From: Seohaeicola saemankumensis
Lineage (GTDB): Bacteria; Pseudomonadota; Alphaproteobacteria; Rhodobacterales; Rhodobacteraceae
DNA: 64,000 nt
Direction: 5' to 3'
NCBI RefSeq assembly: GCF_042678485.1
Contig: NZ_JBHTKR010000004.1
Span: 310,001-374,000 of the forward strand
The notes beneath the pieces are model-generated. The model made no database searches. It saw nothing but the letters and a program-made list of their open reading frames with translations, and was not told the DNA's origin. Positions 16,210 to 24,688 of the stretch are shown here, piece by piece (position 1 is the stretch's first letter; the number at the start of each line of letters is the position of its first letter). Made by a program: the position numbers and the translations under genes.

Positions 16210-17328
16210 CTACGAACTATTCTGAATAATAGAAAGTATCTGAGACCAAGCTTTTAGTTGCCATGCTGCCTGTGGGTGCAAGCTGACTTGGCGGTCGTAT
16301 AATTCAGTATAGTAGAGGCTCTGATAGGCGACGTACAAGCCAACGTGCTGCCACCAGCCATACTCTGGCGGGTGCGCACCAATTTTCCGAGCAACCTCTT
16401 GCAGTTTCCTTACCATGACATCTGACGAATTCCGCTCAACAAGAATATCGTGCGAAACGATGTAGTGAACTAGGTCGAACCAGCGTGGCTTTAGGCCAAA
16501 AAATTCCCAATCGATAATCCGCGCAGTCCCATCAGCCGCCCGCAACACGTTCCATCGGGTAAAGTCGCCGTGTGCCATGTAACAAGGCACCGCTAGATCT
16601 TGCGGCAACCCATCCAGGAAACCTTTTGCCTGATGGCACGCCTTCTCCAAAGCTGCTGTCGTTTCTGCATCGTGCGTGGATTGCCGACCCTTGAGACCAT
16701 CCGGCCACTCTGCCCTCAACGCGCGAAGCTGTCGCGTGATGGCCGAGCGCCGTTCCAGCATATCATGGATGCGGGAAAGCTCGTGAACATCGAGAGTAGC
16801 ATAAATGACGCCATCCGTTTCGAGATCCTCGACGGCGAGATGCCCAGCAATCCGAGTTGCGGCCGGCACTAGGGAGGCGAGATCCGGGTCGCTTGCCAGC
16901 GCTTCAAGCGCATCGGCTTCCCTTGCGACCAAGGCGGCGCTCTCTGGTCCCAGCGGTATTTTCACGAACACGGAGCGATCCGGACGAGCAGCATAAACCA
17001 CGATCTTGCGGTTGGGGCCAGATGTACCAAGAAATATGCCCAGCCGGTCAAACTCGGCGCGCAACTGTGCATAAGGCGAGTTTGGGGATACGGCTAAGCT
17101 TTCTAGTCTGTGCGGGAAATGCAGACCGAAAGCACCGAGTGTCCAGGCGGCATGATGGATAAGGCGGGCGCGGAAGTTTGCGCGAGGCCAAGTCTTGAGA
17201 TGCCAAGGGTGTCGCTGCGTCGCTTCAAGCATCCAGCGTTCCGTCCCGGTCCTTGGAAAGACACGAAAGCCCAGATTTTCTGCCCTCGCAGCATCTTGGG
17301 GGCCGAAAAGGGGCGATACATCGATCAC
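16210..17328 (-). CDS. APH-like phosphotransferase in EPS cluster
   Basis: A 372-residue protein with a protein-kinase-like aminoglycoside phosphotransferase/choline-kinase fold. The catalytic loop YMAHGDFTRWNVL carries the HGD..xxN pattern, and RIIDWEFFGLKPRWFDLVHYI carries the metal-binding Asp. The N-terminal about 100 residues contain the glycine-poor nucleotide lobe (VFVKIPLGPESAALVAREAD). The GTG start overlaps the stop of the thymidylate-kinase-like gene (GTGA). Members of this group in polysaccharide loci are not drug-resistance genes; they may phosphorylate a sugar or polyol. The substrate here is unknown. It is followed by 145 non-coding bases before the acetyltransferase gene. Confidence 0.75.
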   Translation of the reverse strand: MIDVSPLFGPQDAARAENLGFRVFPRTGTERWMLEATQRHPWHLKTWPRANFRARLIHHAAWTLGAFGLHFPHRLESLAVSPNSPYAQLRAEFDRLGIFLGTSGPNRKIVVYAARPDRSVFVKIPLGPESAALVAREADALEALASDPDLASLVPAATRIAGHLAVEDLETDGVIYATLDVHELSRIHDMLERRSAITRQLRALRAEWPDGLKGRQSTHDAETTAALEKACHQAKGFLDGLPQDLAVPCYMAHGDFTRWNVLRAADGTARIIDWEFFGLKPRWFDLVHYIVSHDILVERNSSDVMVRKLQEVARKIGAHPPEYGWWQHVGLYVAYQSLYYTELYDRQVSLHPQAAWQLKAWSQILSIIQNSS

Positions 17329-17924
17329 GATAGCGCCTCCAGTTTGGCCAGAACCGCTGAGACGGCTGCATCGGGCGTAGTCGTGTTGTGGACGATCAGA
17401 CCCCTCGGCGCTATGTCTGCGAGTTCCTCGTAAGCGATAACTTGTCTGACAGTCTCCTCGGCCGGAACCTCCTGCTTGCGCGACTGAATTAGATCAGCAG
17501 GCGCGCTTACGATCACGAGCAGATCTGGCGGTGGCGCCAGCCGCAACAGGACCCGCATCCACCAACGGACATGACCCATCCGGTAGCGCTTGGGATCAAT
17601 CAGGATATCGAGGACATAGCGGTCGAACAGGGCTAGTCGCGGCTGCCTGCGAAGGCGGGCGACGCCCATCCGGAACTCAAAGAGCATCAAGAGGATCTTG
17701 GCCAGTATCAACACCGCTCCATACTGGCGACCCTCGTGCGGCTTGGTGGTAATGGCGCCGTCACCTTTCGGCCGGTAGCGCTTCAGGAATCCTGGCGCGA
17801 AATAGTGGTAACTGAAATCGATACCTTTCTCGGCAAGTCTAACTTGCACGAGCTCTATCATGGTTGATTTGCCTGCGCCGTCCGGACCAAGAAAGGCAAC
17901 GATCTTTCCGTTTAGATTCTGCAT
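17325..17924 (-). CDS. Thymidylate-kinase-like P-loop kinase in EPS cluster
   Basis: A 199-residue P-loop kinase with Walker A GPDGAGKST (about residues 13-21), the DRY-like LFDRYVLDILIDP and the lid/QxxR region (SAPADLIQSRKQEVPAEETV). It resembles thymidylate kinase, but the segments linking these motifs differ from housekeeping Tmk. Its place in an EPS operon, coupled to an APH-like phosphotransferase, suggests a different phosphoacceptor. Such proteins occur in O-antigen and EPS loci without assigned function. Its stop overlaps the downstream start; the gap to the upstream EpsG-like gene is 84 bases. Confidence 0.75.
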   Translation of the reverse strand: MQNLNGKIVAFLGPDGAGKSTMIELVQVRLAEKGIDFSYHYFAPGFLKRYRPKGDGAITTKPHEGRQYGAVLILAKILLMLFEFRMGVARLRRQPRLALFDRYVLDILIDPKRYRMGHVRWWMRVLLRLAPPPDLLVIVSAPADLIQSRKQEVPAEETVRQVIAYEELADIAPRGLIVHNTTTPDAAVSAVLAKLEALS

Positions 17925-18008
17925 GGATTCTATTCTGCGCTTTCGAATGTTGTCTCGCGTAAGATAATTTTGATCAAGAACGTTGTCGCGGATGCATGGA
18001 GCGGAAAT

Positions 18009-19058
18009 TCAAAAGATGAGCACGGTTCGTGGCCCCCAGTAAAATATGACCAGTATTGACATCAAGACGCTGACGACGGAAATAAGCAACGCGCCATATT
18101 TTCTGCCAACAACGCTTATTGCCAGTATCGTCAAGAGAGCAGGCTCGATTAATTGGGCAAAGATAAAAATTCGATCACGATATAAGACATTGGACCAAAA
18201 TGCAAAGGAGAGCACAGTAACCGTAAAGTATATAAAGAATAGTATTTTCGTAGTTTCGTGCTGTCGCCTCCAGAACAAAAAAAGACTGATCAATATTAGA
18301 AGAAAAAATACGTATTGGTAGCCAAAACTGGAATCAACGAAGACATTTTCTGCGTAATAGGAATAGGCTTCTAAACGCTGCTTCCATGGTGCAAGAAAAG
18401 TTACATTTGGAATCGCGTATTCATAGGCAATAAAGACAAAAAATATTAAAACTGACGCGGATAAGATCTTTTTGGCGCTCAAATCTGATGCGACGTATCC
18501 TAGAAATGCTCCAGTGCTGACAACCGCCATCGAGAAGTGAGTAGCAACGGATGTCGCAAGAAGAATAAGAGCACGCCTATACTTTTGGCTAAGAAATAGG
18601 GAAATTCCTAAAAGTAGAAAAGCACTGGCTATGCCGCTCCGTAATATCTGCACATGGACAAGCCAATAAGGAAAAGTAGATCCAAACAAACCAAATGCTA
18701 ACAAAGAATATCGATTCAAAATAAGATATAAGAAAGAAAAATACACAAGATTCAATAAAGCAGAGGCGGTGATGAGGAAAAGATCAACCTGATCAGTCAC
18801 TAGTCTAAATAAGTACACAAAAAGCATAAATGCTGGCTCAATATTTTCCTCAAATCCGCTAGTACCAGTGAATAGCGCTGCATACTCCCTAGTATCTGTC
18901 ATCATTCTAGGATCTCTGAGGCCGATGATCACACTCTGAGCTGTAACCATAATCAGCGAGATCAAGATAAATGTATCCAATCGTGACCTAGAAATGGACA
19001 TCAAAAGTCCAAAGGTGACCGTTGCGAGATTTGAAAAGAAGAGCGCCTCAAGCATCAT
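18009..19058 (-). CDS. EpsG-family polysaccharide polymerase (Wzy-like)
   Basis: A 349-residue integral membrane protein with about ten hydrophobic helices and the EpsG-like N-terminal pattern (SVIIGLRDPRMMTDTREYAAL), where the conserved Asp/Arg/Tyr cluster follows the second helix. EpsG/Wzy proteins polymerise lipid-linked repeat units at the periplasmic face. The gene is clearly AT-richer than its neighbours and uses many A/T-ending codons, a sign of separate transfer. Its start overlaps the flippase stop by ATGA, so flippase and polymerase are made together. Confidence 0.78.
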   Translation of the reverse strand: MMLEALFFSNLATVTFGLLMSISRSRLDTFILISLIMVTAQSVIIGLRDPRMMTDTREYAALFTGTSGFEENIEPAFMLFVYLFRLVTDQVDLFLITASALLNLVYFSFLYLILNRYSLLAFGLFGSTFPYWLVHVQILRSGIASAFLLLGISLFLSQKYRRALILLATSVATHFSMAVVSTGAFLGYVASDLSAKKILSASVLIFFVFIAYEYAIPNVTFLAPWKQRLEAYSYYAENVFVDSSFGYQYVFFLLILISLFLFWRRQHETTKILFFIYFTVTVLSFAFWSNVLYRDRIFIFAQLIEPALLTILAISVVGRKYGALLISVVSVLMSILVIFYWGPRTVLIF

Positions 19059-20311
19059 ATATCCGGCTGCTCTGCCAGCCGTTTAAACACAAAGCAAGTA
19101 CATAGAACGATCATAAATAATTCACCAATAATTAGTCCTGAAATCGCGCCAGTCACACCCCACGCTAGCGTCATGATGGTTACAGCCGAGAGCGTCACGG
19201 CCGCAGCAAGCAGATTGTAGAGCGATAAGGACTGGAATAGTTGCATAGCTTGAAGCGTCCACTCGGCAACGTTGCGGACGGCGATTGAGAGAGCAAAGGC
19301 AGACCAGAGTGCGACATATGGTCCAAGTCCGATGAAGCCACTTCCCAACAGGTATTTCACTAAGAGAGGCCAGGCGAGAGCCAGCAGCCCTGCGTAGACC
19401 ACTACCATTATCGAAAGCGCTACTACAATACGCAAAGCCAAACGGCCCAGCCCCTGTCTGCTTCCAAAGGCCATCACTTGGCTCAGCCGCGGCAACATGA
19501 CTGCTGACAGTGTTGGAATCATTAGCGTCGCTGGCGTCAACAGAGTGCGTGCTGCGTTCATCTGTCCGACGTCGACCAGGGAAAGCGTGGCTCCGGCGAT
19601 GAAAGTGTGCGCGCTGGATCGGAGTGAGTAGGTCACTGCGGAAAAGGCGCCCCAAGCGCCATTGGTCGCGATAGCGCGGAGCAGATCCCAGCAGCCCTTC
19701 GGCCTCAGGCAGACCCGGGTCACGAAAAGTCCCAGCAGCATCGCTGCGATCTGTGCGAGCGCATAACCCAGCATGGCGTGCTGCGGTCCCCGCGAGGGCA
19801 GGCCGCTCATTGCCAGAACCGCCAAAGTTGCGGCCGCCAGGATATTCAGGGCTGCAATCCAGAGCGAGATCTGGGACGCAGCGAACAAGTATCTGATCAG
19901 AAACTCTTTTCCCGATAGGCCTAATATTGCCAGCGCAGAGGCCGTTGCCAGCTGCAAATAATCAGTCTTTCCGGGGAGAGCCCCCGCAAAGCCGATTGTT
20001 GCGATTGTAACCACCAGCATCGCGATTAGTTGCGCCAGAAACAGTGCAGAGACGAATTCGTGCCTGCGACCCTCGGCAAGATGCGGCAGATTAGTGACCA
20101 TCTGCAGCTGGAAAAAACCCTGTAAGATCGCCGTTCCAGCGAGTACCACCGCAAAAGCAATGCTGTAGAGACCAAAGGCTGCCGGGGTTAGGTTGGCTAG
20201 CAACGACAGCACGAAGAGAAAGTTTGCTATGCTTGAAATCGCTTGCGAGCCTGTCGCCAAGGCTAGAGGCCCCGTGAATATGCGTCCGAATCCTCTCGAG
20301 CGCATGATCAA
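19055..20311 (-). CDS. Wzx-type oligosaccharide flippase
   Basis: A 418-residue membrane protein with about twelve helices in the MOP/MATE arrangement of polysaccharide flippases. The N-terminus reads GPLALATGSQAISSIANFLF, and the central loop has GATLSLVDVGQMNAARTLL and VMLPRLSQVMAFGSRQGL, typical of Wzx proteins. It moves undecaprenyl-linked repeat units across the inner membrane. The start overlaps by four bases the stop of a short galU-derived frame, so translation may depend on that frame. The paired polymerase follows. Confidence 0.83.
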   Translation of the reverse strand: MIMRSRGFGRIFTGPLALATGSQAISSIANFLFVLSLLANLTPAAFGLYSIAFAVVLAGTAILQGFFQLQMVTNLPHLAEGRRHEFVSALFLAQLIAMLVVTIATIGFAGALPGKTDYLQLATASALAILGLSGKEFLIRYLFAASQISLWIAALNILAAATLAVLAMSGLPSRGPQHAMLGYALAQIAAMLLGLFVTRVCLRPKGCWDLLRAIATNGAWGAFSAVTYSLRSSAHTFIAGATLSLVDVGQMNAARTLLTPATLMIPTLSAVMLPRLSQVMAFGSRQGLGRLALRIVVALSIMVVVYAGLLALAWPLLVKYLLGSGFIGLGPYVALWSAFALSIAVRNVAEWTLQAMQLFQSLSLYNLLAAAVTLSAVTIMTLAWGVTGAISGLIIGELFMIVLCTCFVFKRLAEQPDI

Positions 20312-20562
20312 ATTGCTACCTCGTCGCTTTTAAGTATTCCTCTAAGGGGTGGGACAAAAAGGAATTTAATGAGGATTTTTGAGGGTCTGGGGATAAAGAC
20401 CAGATCTGTGACCCAAGCCTCGATCTCCTCATTCATCGCGTATTGGATGAACGGCTTGTCGATTATGGGCAGAAGCTGCTTCTGCATCGCCTTAATGGCG
20501 GGAAGGAACCGCGTGCCGATACCTGCTACGGGAGGGACGGCTTTTCGGAGCGGCAATGTCAT
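20308..20562 (-). pseudogene. galU: Truncated galU (UTP-glucose-1-phosphate uridylyltransferase), N-terminal remnant
   Basis: An 84-residue frame starts like GalU (RKAVPPVAGIGTRFLPAIKA, LLPIIDKPFIQYAMNEEIEA, TDLVFIPRPSK) and then becomes unrelated (ILIKFLFVPPLRG). Intact GalU is about 290-300 residues. The GxGTRF loop survives, but the catalytic segment that normally reads A.PKEMLP is AMQKQLLP here, so even the retained part is degraded. The stop overlaps the flippase start by ATGA, which may explain why the frame has stayed open: it can act as a leader that delivers ribosomes to the flippase gene. Confidence 0.75.
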
Positions 20563-20750
20563 TGAGGTCCTTTTGTGCGCGGCCGGTCTAGCGAGAATCC
20601 GCAGTTCTGCACTGTAGGTGCTAGGATAGTCATTTTTAGTCTACAGGCCTACCTGTCGGTATCTCGTTTCTCGGTCAGAGCCATCTGTTCGCAACTTGAT
20701 AGTTTCTTTTAAAATTCAGCTTATCAGACTCTGACGTACTACTAAAACGA

Positions 20751-21785
20751 TCAACCGCTGATCCCTTGATCCAGATCGGCATATCCATTTGGATTGCTTG
20801 ACTGCCAATGCCATGTCGACTCGCACATGTCGGAGAGACCTAATTCGGCACTCCATCTCAGCAACCGTTCTGCCTTTGATACAGCCGCCACGCTGCGCGC
20901 GACATCTCCCTCGCGCCTTTCCGCAATCTTGTAGGGGATCTCCCTGCCTGAAGCCTTCTTGAAACCTTTCACCATTTCGAGAACAGTAGCTCCAGCTCCG
21001 GTGCCAACGTTGATCGCCACACACCCTTTAGCTTTGACCGTGTAGTTGATCGCCGCCAAATGAGCGCGCGCCAGATCCTCGACGTGGATAAAGTCACGCT
21101 CACCTGTACCATCGCGGGTGTTATAATCGCCTCCAAACACAGTCAGCTGAGCCAACCGACCGACCGCGACCTGGGCAATGTAGGGGAGTAGGTTATTGGG
21201 GACGCCGCTTGGATCTTCACCAATCCGTCCAGAGGTGTCCGCCCCAACCGGGTTGAAGTACCTCAGCAAAACAGCGCTCACATCACTCCAAGACGCGGCC
21301 CAGTCGCGGATGATCTCCTCCGTGAAGAACTTGCTGCGCCCGTAAGGGTTCGTCGGCTGCAAGGGGTGATCTTCATCAAAAGGAAGGTACTGCGCTTCCC
21401 CGTAGACAGTAGCCGACGAAGAAAACACAAGCCTACTGCAATCATGCCTTTTCATAGCCGCCAGAAGCTCGATGCTACCGGCTACATTCTGTGAGTGATA
21501 CTCTAAGGGCTGTTCCTGGGACTCTCCGACAGACTTGAGGCCTGCAAAATGGATCACCGCTTCGGGTGAGAAATCGCCAAATGCCTGGTTCAAGACACCT
21601 CTGTCCCGAGCGTCGCCTTCGCAGATGTCGAAGTCCGCATTCGCCAGCCCCTTCACCCGACGAAGGGCCTCCGGGGAGCTGTTCGAGAAGTTGTCAAGAA
21701 CAAGCACTTCGTGCTTTGCGCGCAGAAGCCGCAACACTGTATGGCTGCCGATATACCCGGCCCCACCTGTTACCAGAACGCGCAT
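20751..21785 (-). CDS. galE: UDP-glucose 4-epimerase
   Basis: A 344-residue extended SDR interconverting UDP-glucose and UDP-galactose. The NAD site is MRVLVTGGAGYIGSHT at the N-terminus. The catalytic Ser/Thr and YxxxK are in SSSATVYGE and NPYGRSKFFTEE, and RYFNPVGAD and GERDFIHVEDLA are GalE signatures. The ATG at 21785 gives the standard N-terminus; an ATG five codons earlier (21800) is also possible, and neither has a strong ribosome site. It supplies UDP-galactose for the EPS genes that follow. A 188-base gap without genes separates it from the galU remnant. Confidence 0.9.
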   Translation of the reverse strand: MRVLVTGGAGYIGSHTVLRLLRAKHEVLVLDNFSNSSPEALRRVKGLANADFDICEGDARDRGVLNQAFGDFSPEAVIHFAGLKSVGESQEQPLEYHSQNVAGSIELLAAMKRHDCSRLVFSSSATVYGEAQYLPFDEDHPLQPTNPYGRSKFFTEEIIRDWAASWSDVSAVLLRYFNPVGADTSGRIGEDPSGVPNNLLPYIAQVAVGRLAQLTVFGGDYNTRDGTGERDFIHVEDLARAHLAAINYTVKAKGCVAINVGTGAGATVLEMVKGFKKASGREIPYKIAERREGDVARSVAAVSKAERLLRWSAELGLSDMCESTWHWQSSNPNGYADLDQGISG

Positions 21786-22027
21786 GCCGTTTTCTTTCAT
21801 GGTTCACCAAGCGTAATCGAGTTGTACTTCGTTATACGCTGGTTCGTTGAATTTCGTTTCCGCGGTGCCGAGCTTCGACATTTCTGACGGCTAGCGCCTC
21901 TATGCTGGGATAAAGGTCGGCACCACGACTGCGATCAGCATGTCGATCTTGGGAGGGTCCTTATCCTTGAGCCGAAACGGACTATGCTATTTTCGCAATT
22001 GCCCGAGAATGTGACAAACTGATCGCA

Positions 22028-22384
22028 TCAGGATCTCCGTCCTGCTGTACTTTTAGCCTTCGATGTCTCGCGTTTGAGATCCTCGATCTCGGCCTTCAAA
22101 GCGTCGTACTCCGCCATTTTCCTGCGCAAAAACACCGACGTCAGTTCAGCCCTTTTACTCAATCCCGCCGGGGTCAGCACATAAGCATATCTGAGCTTGT
22201 TCTGCGAATTACGGAAGTTGCGGATTTTGACCAGGCCCTTATCCGTCAGGGCGTTCAGCACGTAGTTCACTTTGCCCAGTGCAATCCCGACCTCCCCGGC
22301 CAGTTCACGCTGGCTGATTTCGGGATGCTGTTCCAGGATCCGCAGGATTCGAAAATGGATGTCATCTTCCACGACCTTGGTCAT
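22028..22384 (-). CDS. MarR-type EPS-associated transcriptional regulator
   Basis: About 118 residues: a winged-helix domain (EDDIHFRILRILEQHPEISQ, RELAGEVGIALGKVNYVLNAL, DKGLVKIRNF) and a C-terminal coiled coil (RRKMAEYDALKAEIEDLKRE). This combination defines the EPS-associated MarR group found next to exopolysaccharide loci in many proteobacteria. The frame opens at 22429; the ATG at 22384 (MTKVVEDD) matches the family start. It is divergent from the NusG-like gene, with nested inverted repeats between them that may be its operator. It likely controls the EPS genes downstream on the same strand. Confidence 0.82.
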   Translation of the reverse strand: MTKVVEDDIHFRILRILEQHPEISQRELAGEVGIALGKVNYVLNALTDKGLVKIRNFRNSQNKLRYAYVLTPAGLSKRAELTSVFLRRKMAEYDALKAEIEDLKRETSKAKSTAGRRS

Positions 22385-22514
22385 GTTTGGCCAGAAGCCG
22401 ATATTTTGCCGATGAAGGCTGTGCGCCAAATGCTAGCGCGACTGTGCGTTAGCCACTGTGAGCAATGCTTCATTGTTCAGACAGGCTCACGCACGGCCAT
22501 TCGAATCACTCGAA

Positions 22515-22571
22515 CCCCGTAAGTATCTGACGATACATAGTTTTAAACTGAATGATGCAGTCATTACGGGG
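22515..22571. promoter_or_regulatory. Nested inverted repeats in the divergent EPS-regulator/NusG promoter region
   Basis: CCCCGTAA (22515-22522) and TTACGGGG (22564-22571) are a perfect 8-base inverted repeat with 41 bases between the arms. Inside it GTATC (22523-22527) and GATAC (22532-22536) form a second, compact hairpin with a 4-base loop. The place, between a MarR-type regulator and an antiterminator gene, suits an operator or a structured leader. Function is inferred. Confidence 0.4.
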
Positions 22572-22702
22572 CAAATTAACGCAACCAATACGCGCAGGCC
22601 AGAGAAAGGGGCAATCTGGAGAGAGTTTGTGGGGTCAGATCTTGAAACCTGCCTAAACTGTGTTCATTTGTGAACGGTGATGCGAATGCGGGGTCGGCCG
22701 AG

Positions 22703-23236
22703 ATGATGTCCTATGGAGCACGTGAGTTCGCAGCCGAACAGTGGCATCTGCTGCTCTGCAAGCCGAACCAGAACCAGATTGCCTTTCGTAATCTGACGCG
22801 ATTGGGCTTTGATGTCTTCATGCCGCGCCACAAGACTGAGCGGAGATGGAAAGGGCGCCTCAGGCAGCAATTACACCCTGTCTTTGGCGGATATATCTTC
22901 CTGAGCAAAGGTGCGTCAGGCCAGGAATTGCATCTAGCCAAAACAGCGCCGGGTGTGTCGACCCTTGTTGGGTTTGGGTCTGTCGGCCCGGCTGTCGTTC
23001 CTGCAGGGATCGTGGCTGGGCTGATGAGCCGATGCGATCACGAAGGCCTCCTGACGCCTCAGGTCGATGCTTTTGATGTCGGAGACCAGATCAGGATTGT
23101 GAGCGGCCCCTTTGCTGACTTCGTGACATCTGTCGAGAAAATCGATCCAGATCGCCGTCTGCATGTTCTCTTGGAGCTTTTGGGGCGTCAGACGAGGGTG
23201 CAGGTCGACCCTGAGATTGCCGTGCGTCGTCTCTGA
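22703..23236 (+). CDS. NusG/RfaH-like specialised antiterminator
   Basis: About 178 residues. An NGN domain (EQWHLLLCKPNQNQIAFRNL, RLGFDVFMPRHKTERRWKGR, LHPVFGGYIFL) is followed by a KOW-type domain (FDVGDQIRIVSGPFADFVTSV), as in NusG, RfaH and LoaP. Paralogues next to EPS clusters load on RNA polymerase and let it read long polysaccharide operons. The track frame starts with a GTG at 22670; the tandem ATGs at 22703 and 22706 give a more usual length, but no start has a strong ribosome site. It is transcribed away from the EPS genes; I could not find an ops-like element. Confidence 0.82.
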   Translation: MMSYGAREFAAEQWHLLLCKPNQNQIAFRNLTRLGFDVFMPRHKTERRWKGRLRQQLHPVFGGYIFLSKGASGQELHLAKTAPGVSTLVGFGSVGPAVVPAGIVAGLMSRCDHEGLLTPQVDAFDVGDQIRIVSGPFADFVTSVEKIDPDRRLHVLLELLGRQTRVQVDPEIAVRRL

Positions 23237-23429
23237 AGGCTTTGAGGTCGACAGTCTCTCAAGACTTTTCTTGGCTGCCCAACCAGATGGAATCGCGTTT
23301 CTGGTTGATTCAGGCGCCGTTTGACGGCTTCGCTAAAAGCTAGTTTTCACTGCCTGGGGGATAGGATGGGGGATAGAAGGGAGCCAAAGCTCCATCACCT
23401 CAACAATAACAATAGCTTAGAGGGGGAAT

Positions 23430-23515
23430 TGGTGCCCAGGAGAGGACTCGAACCTCCACGTCCTTGCGAACACTAGCACCTGAAGCTAGCGCGTCTACCA
23501 TTCCGCCACCTGGGC
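23430..23515 (-). tRNA. tRNA-Leu (anticodon CAG)
   Basis: The minus strand folds as an 86-base class-II tRNA including the encoded CCA. The acceptor stem is GCCCAGG/CCTGGGC (23509-23515 with 23434-23440), the anticodon arm CTAGC-TTCAGGT-GCTAG with anticodon CAG, followed by a long variable arm and the T-arm GGTTCGAGTCC. Its 3' end faces the accessory block on the left, the common arrangement when islands integrate into tRNA 3' ends. Confidence 0.93.
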
Positions 23516-23698
23516 ACAGGTGTCGTGAGGACGGCGTTTATCCGTGCCGCAAATCGGTGTCAACGTGGATTCGCAGGATTTTTTCACGGCAGGCGGATCT
23601 GTTGGGGCGCGACAGCGTGGCGCGACCCTGTAACGCCTTGTCCCAGCGGCTGACTGGGTTTAGGAACAGGCAGGATTTCCTTGGCCGGAGGCTGAAAC

Positions 23699-24682
23699 AT
23701 GTCGAAACTCGTCACCATTTACGGCGGATCGGGCTTTGTGGGCCGCTATATCGCGCGTCGTCTCGCCAAGGAGGGCTGGCGCGTCCGCGTCGCCGTGCGT
23801 CGTCCCAATGAAGCGATGCATGTAAAACCCTATGGCACGCCCGGTCAGGTCGAACCCGTGCTGTGCAACATCCGCGATGACGCCAGCGTTCGCGCCGTGA
23901 TGCAGGGGGCCGATGCCGTGGTCAACTGCGTCGGCATTCTGGCCGAGGATGGCAAGAATCGCTTCGATGCCGTGCAGGCCGAAGGTCCGGGTCGCGTGGC
24001 GCGCATCGCGTCCGAGATGGGGATCGCCCGCATGGTGCATATTTCGGCGATCGGTGCCGATGCATCGTCGAAAAGCGACTATGCGCGCACCAAAGCGCTG
24101 GGCGAACAGTCGGTTCTTCAATTCATGCCGGACGCGATCATCCTGCGCCCCTCGATAGTCTTCGGGGCCGAGGATCAATTCTTCAACCGCTTTGCGCGCA
24201 TGGCGCAAATGGGTCCGATTCTGCCCGTGGTGGGTGCCGAAACGCGGTTCCAGCCGGTATATGTGGATGACGTGGCCCGCGCCGCTGTTCTGGGTGTGAT
24301 CGGCAAGGCGGCACCGGGCATCTATGAGCTGGGCGGACCGGATGTATCGACGTTCCGTAACCTGATGGGGCAGATGCTGGATGTGATCCAGCGCCGCCGG
24401 ATGATCGTGAATATCCCCTTCCCAGTCGCGCGCTTCATGGCCTTTGGCTTTGACATGCTGAACAAGGTCACGCTGGGTCTGGTGCCTGCACAGATTACCC
24501 GCGACCAAGTCCGCAACCTGGCACGCGACAACGTGGTTGCCGAGGGCGCGAAGGGTTTTGCCGATCTGGGAATCGATCCTGTTTCGCTGGAAGCGGTGCT
24601 GCCGGATTACCTTTGGCCCTATCGCCCGTCTGGTCAGTACGCCGCGATCAAGGCCTCGGCGCGCAACCTGCGCCAGGGCTGA
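23699..24682 (+). CDS. Complex I NDUFA9-family NAD(P)-binding protein
   Basis: A 327-residue atypical SDR with an N-terminal Rossmann motif GGSGFVGRYIARRL, then DAVVNCVGILAED, ILRPSIVFGAEDQFFNRFA and RFQPVYVDDVARA. This is the pattern of NDUFA9-like proteins that associate with or stabilise respiratory complex I in mitochondria and alphaproteobacteria. It has no complete catalytic YxxxK, consistent with a structural, nucleotide-binding role. GGAGG lies 7 bases before the ATG. First gene of the conserved side, just after tRNA-Leu, and convergent with uppP. Confidence 0.85.
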   Translation: MSKLVTIYGGSGFVGRYIARRLAKEGWRVRVAVRRPNEAMHVKPYGTPGQVEPVLCNIRDDASVRAVMQGADAVVNCVGILAEDGKNRFDAVQAEGPGRVARIASEMGIARMVHISAIGADASSKSDYARTKALGEQSVLQFMPDAIILRPSIVFGAEDQFFNRFARMAQMGPILPVVGAETRFQPVYVDDVARAAVLGVIGKAAPGIYELGGPDVSTFRNLMGQMLDVIQRRRMIVNIPFPVARFMAFGFDMLNKVTLGLVPAQITRDQVRNLARDNVVAEGAKGFADLGIDPVSLEAVLPDYLWPYRPSGQYAAIKASARNLRQG

Positions 24683-24688
24683 TCGGCG

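Noticed and set aside
16210..17328. Aminoglycoside resistance gene
   Set aside because: Only the fold and catalytic loop are shared; the operon context is EPS synthesis and nothing points to antibiotic substrates.
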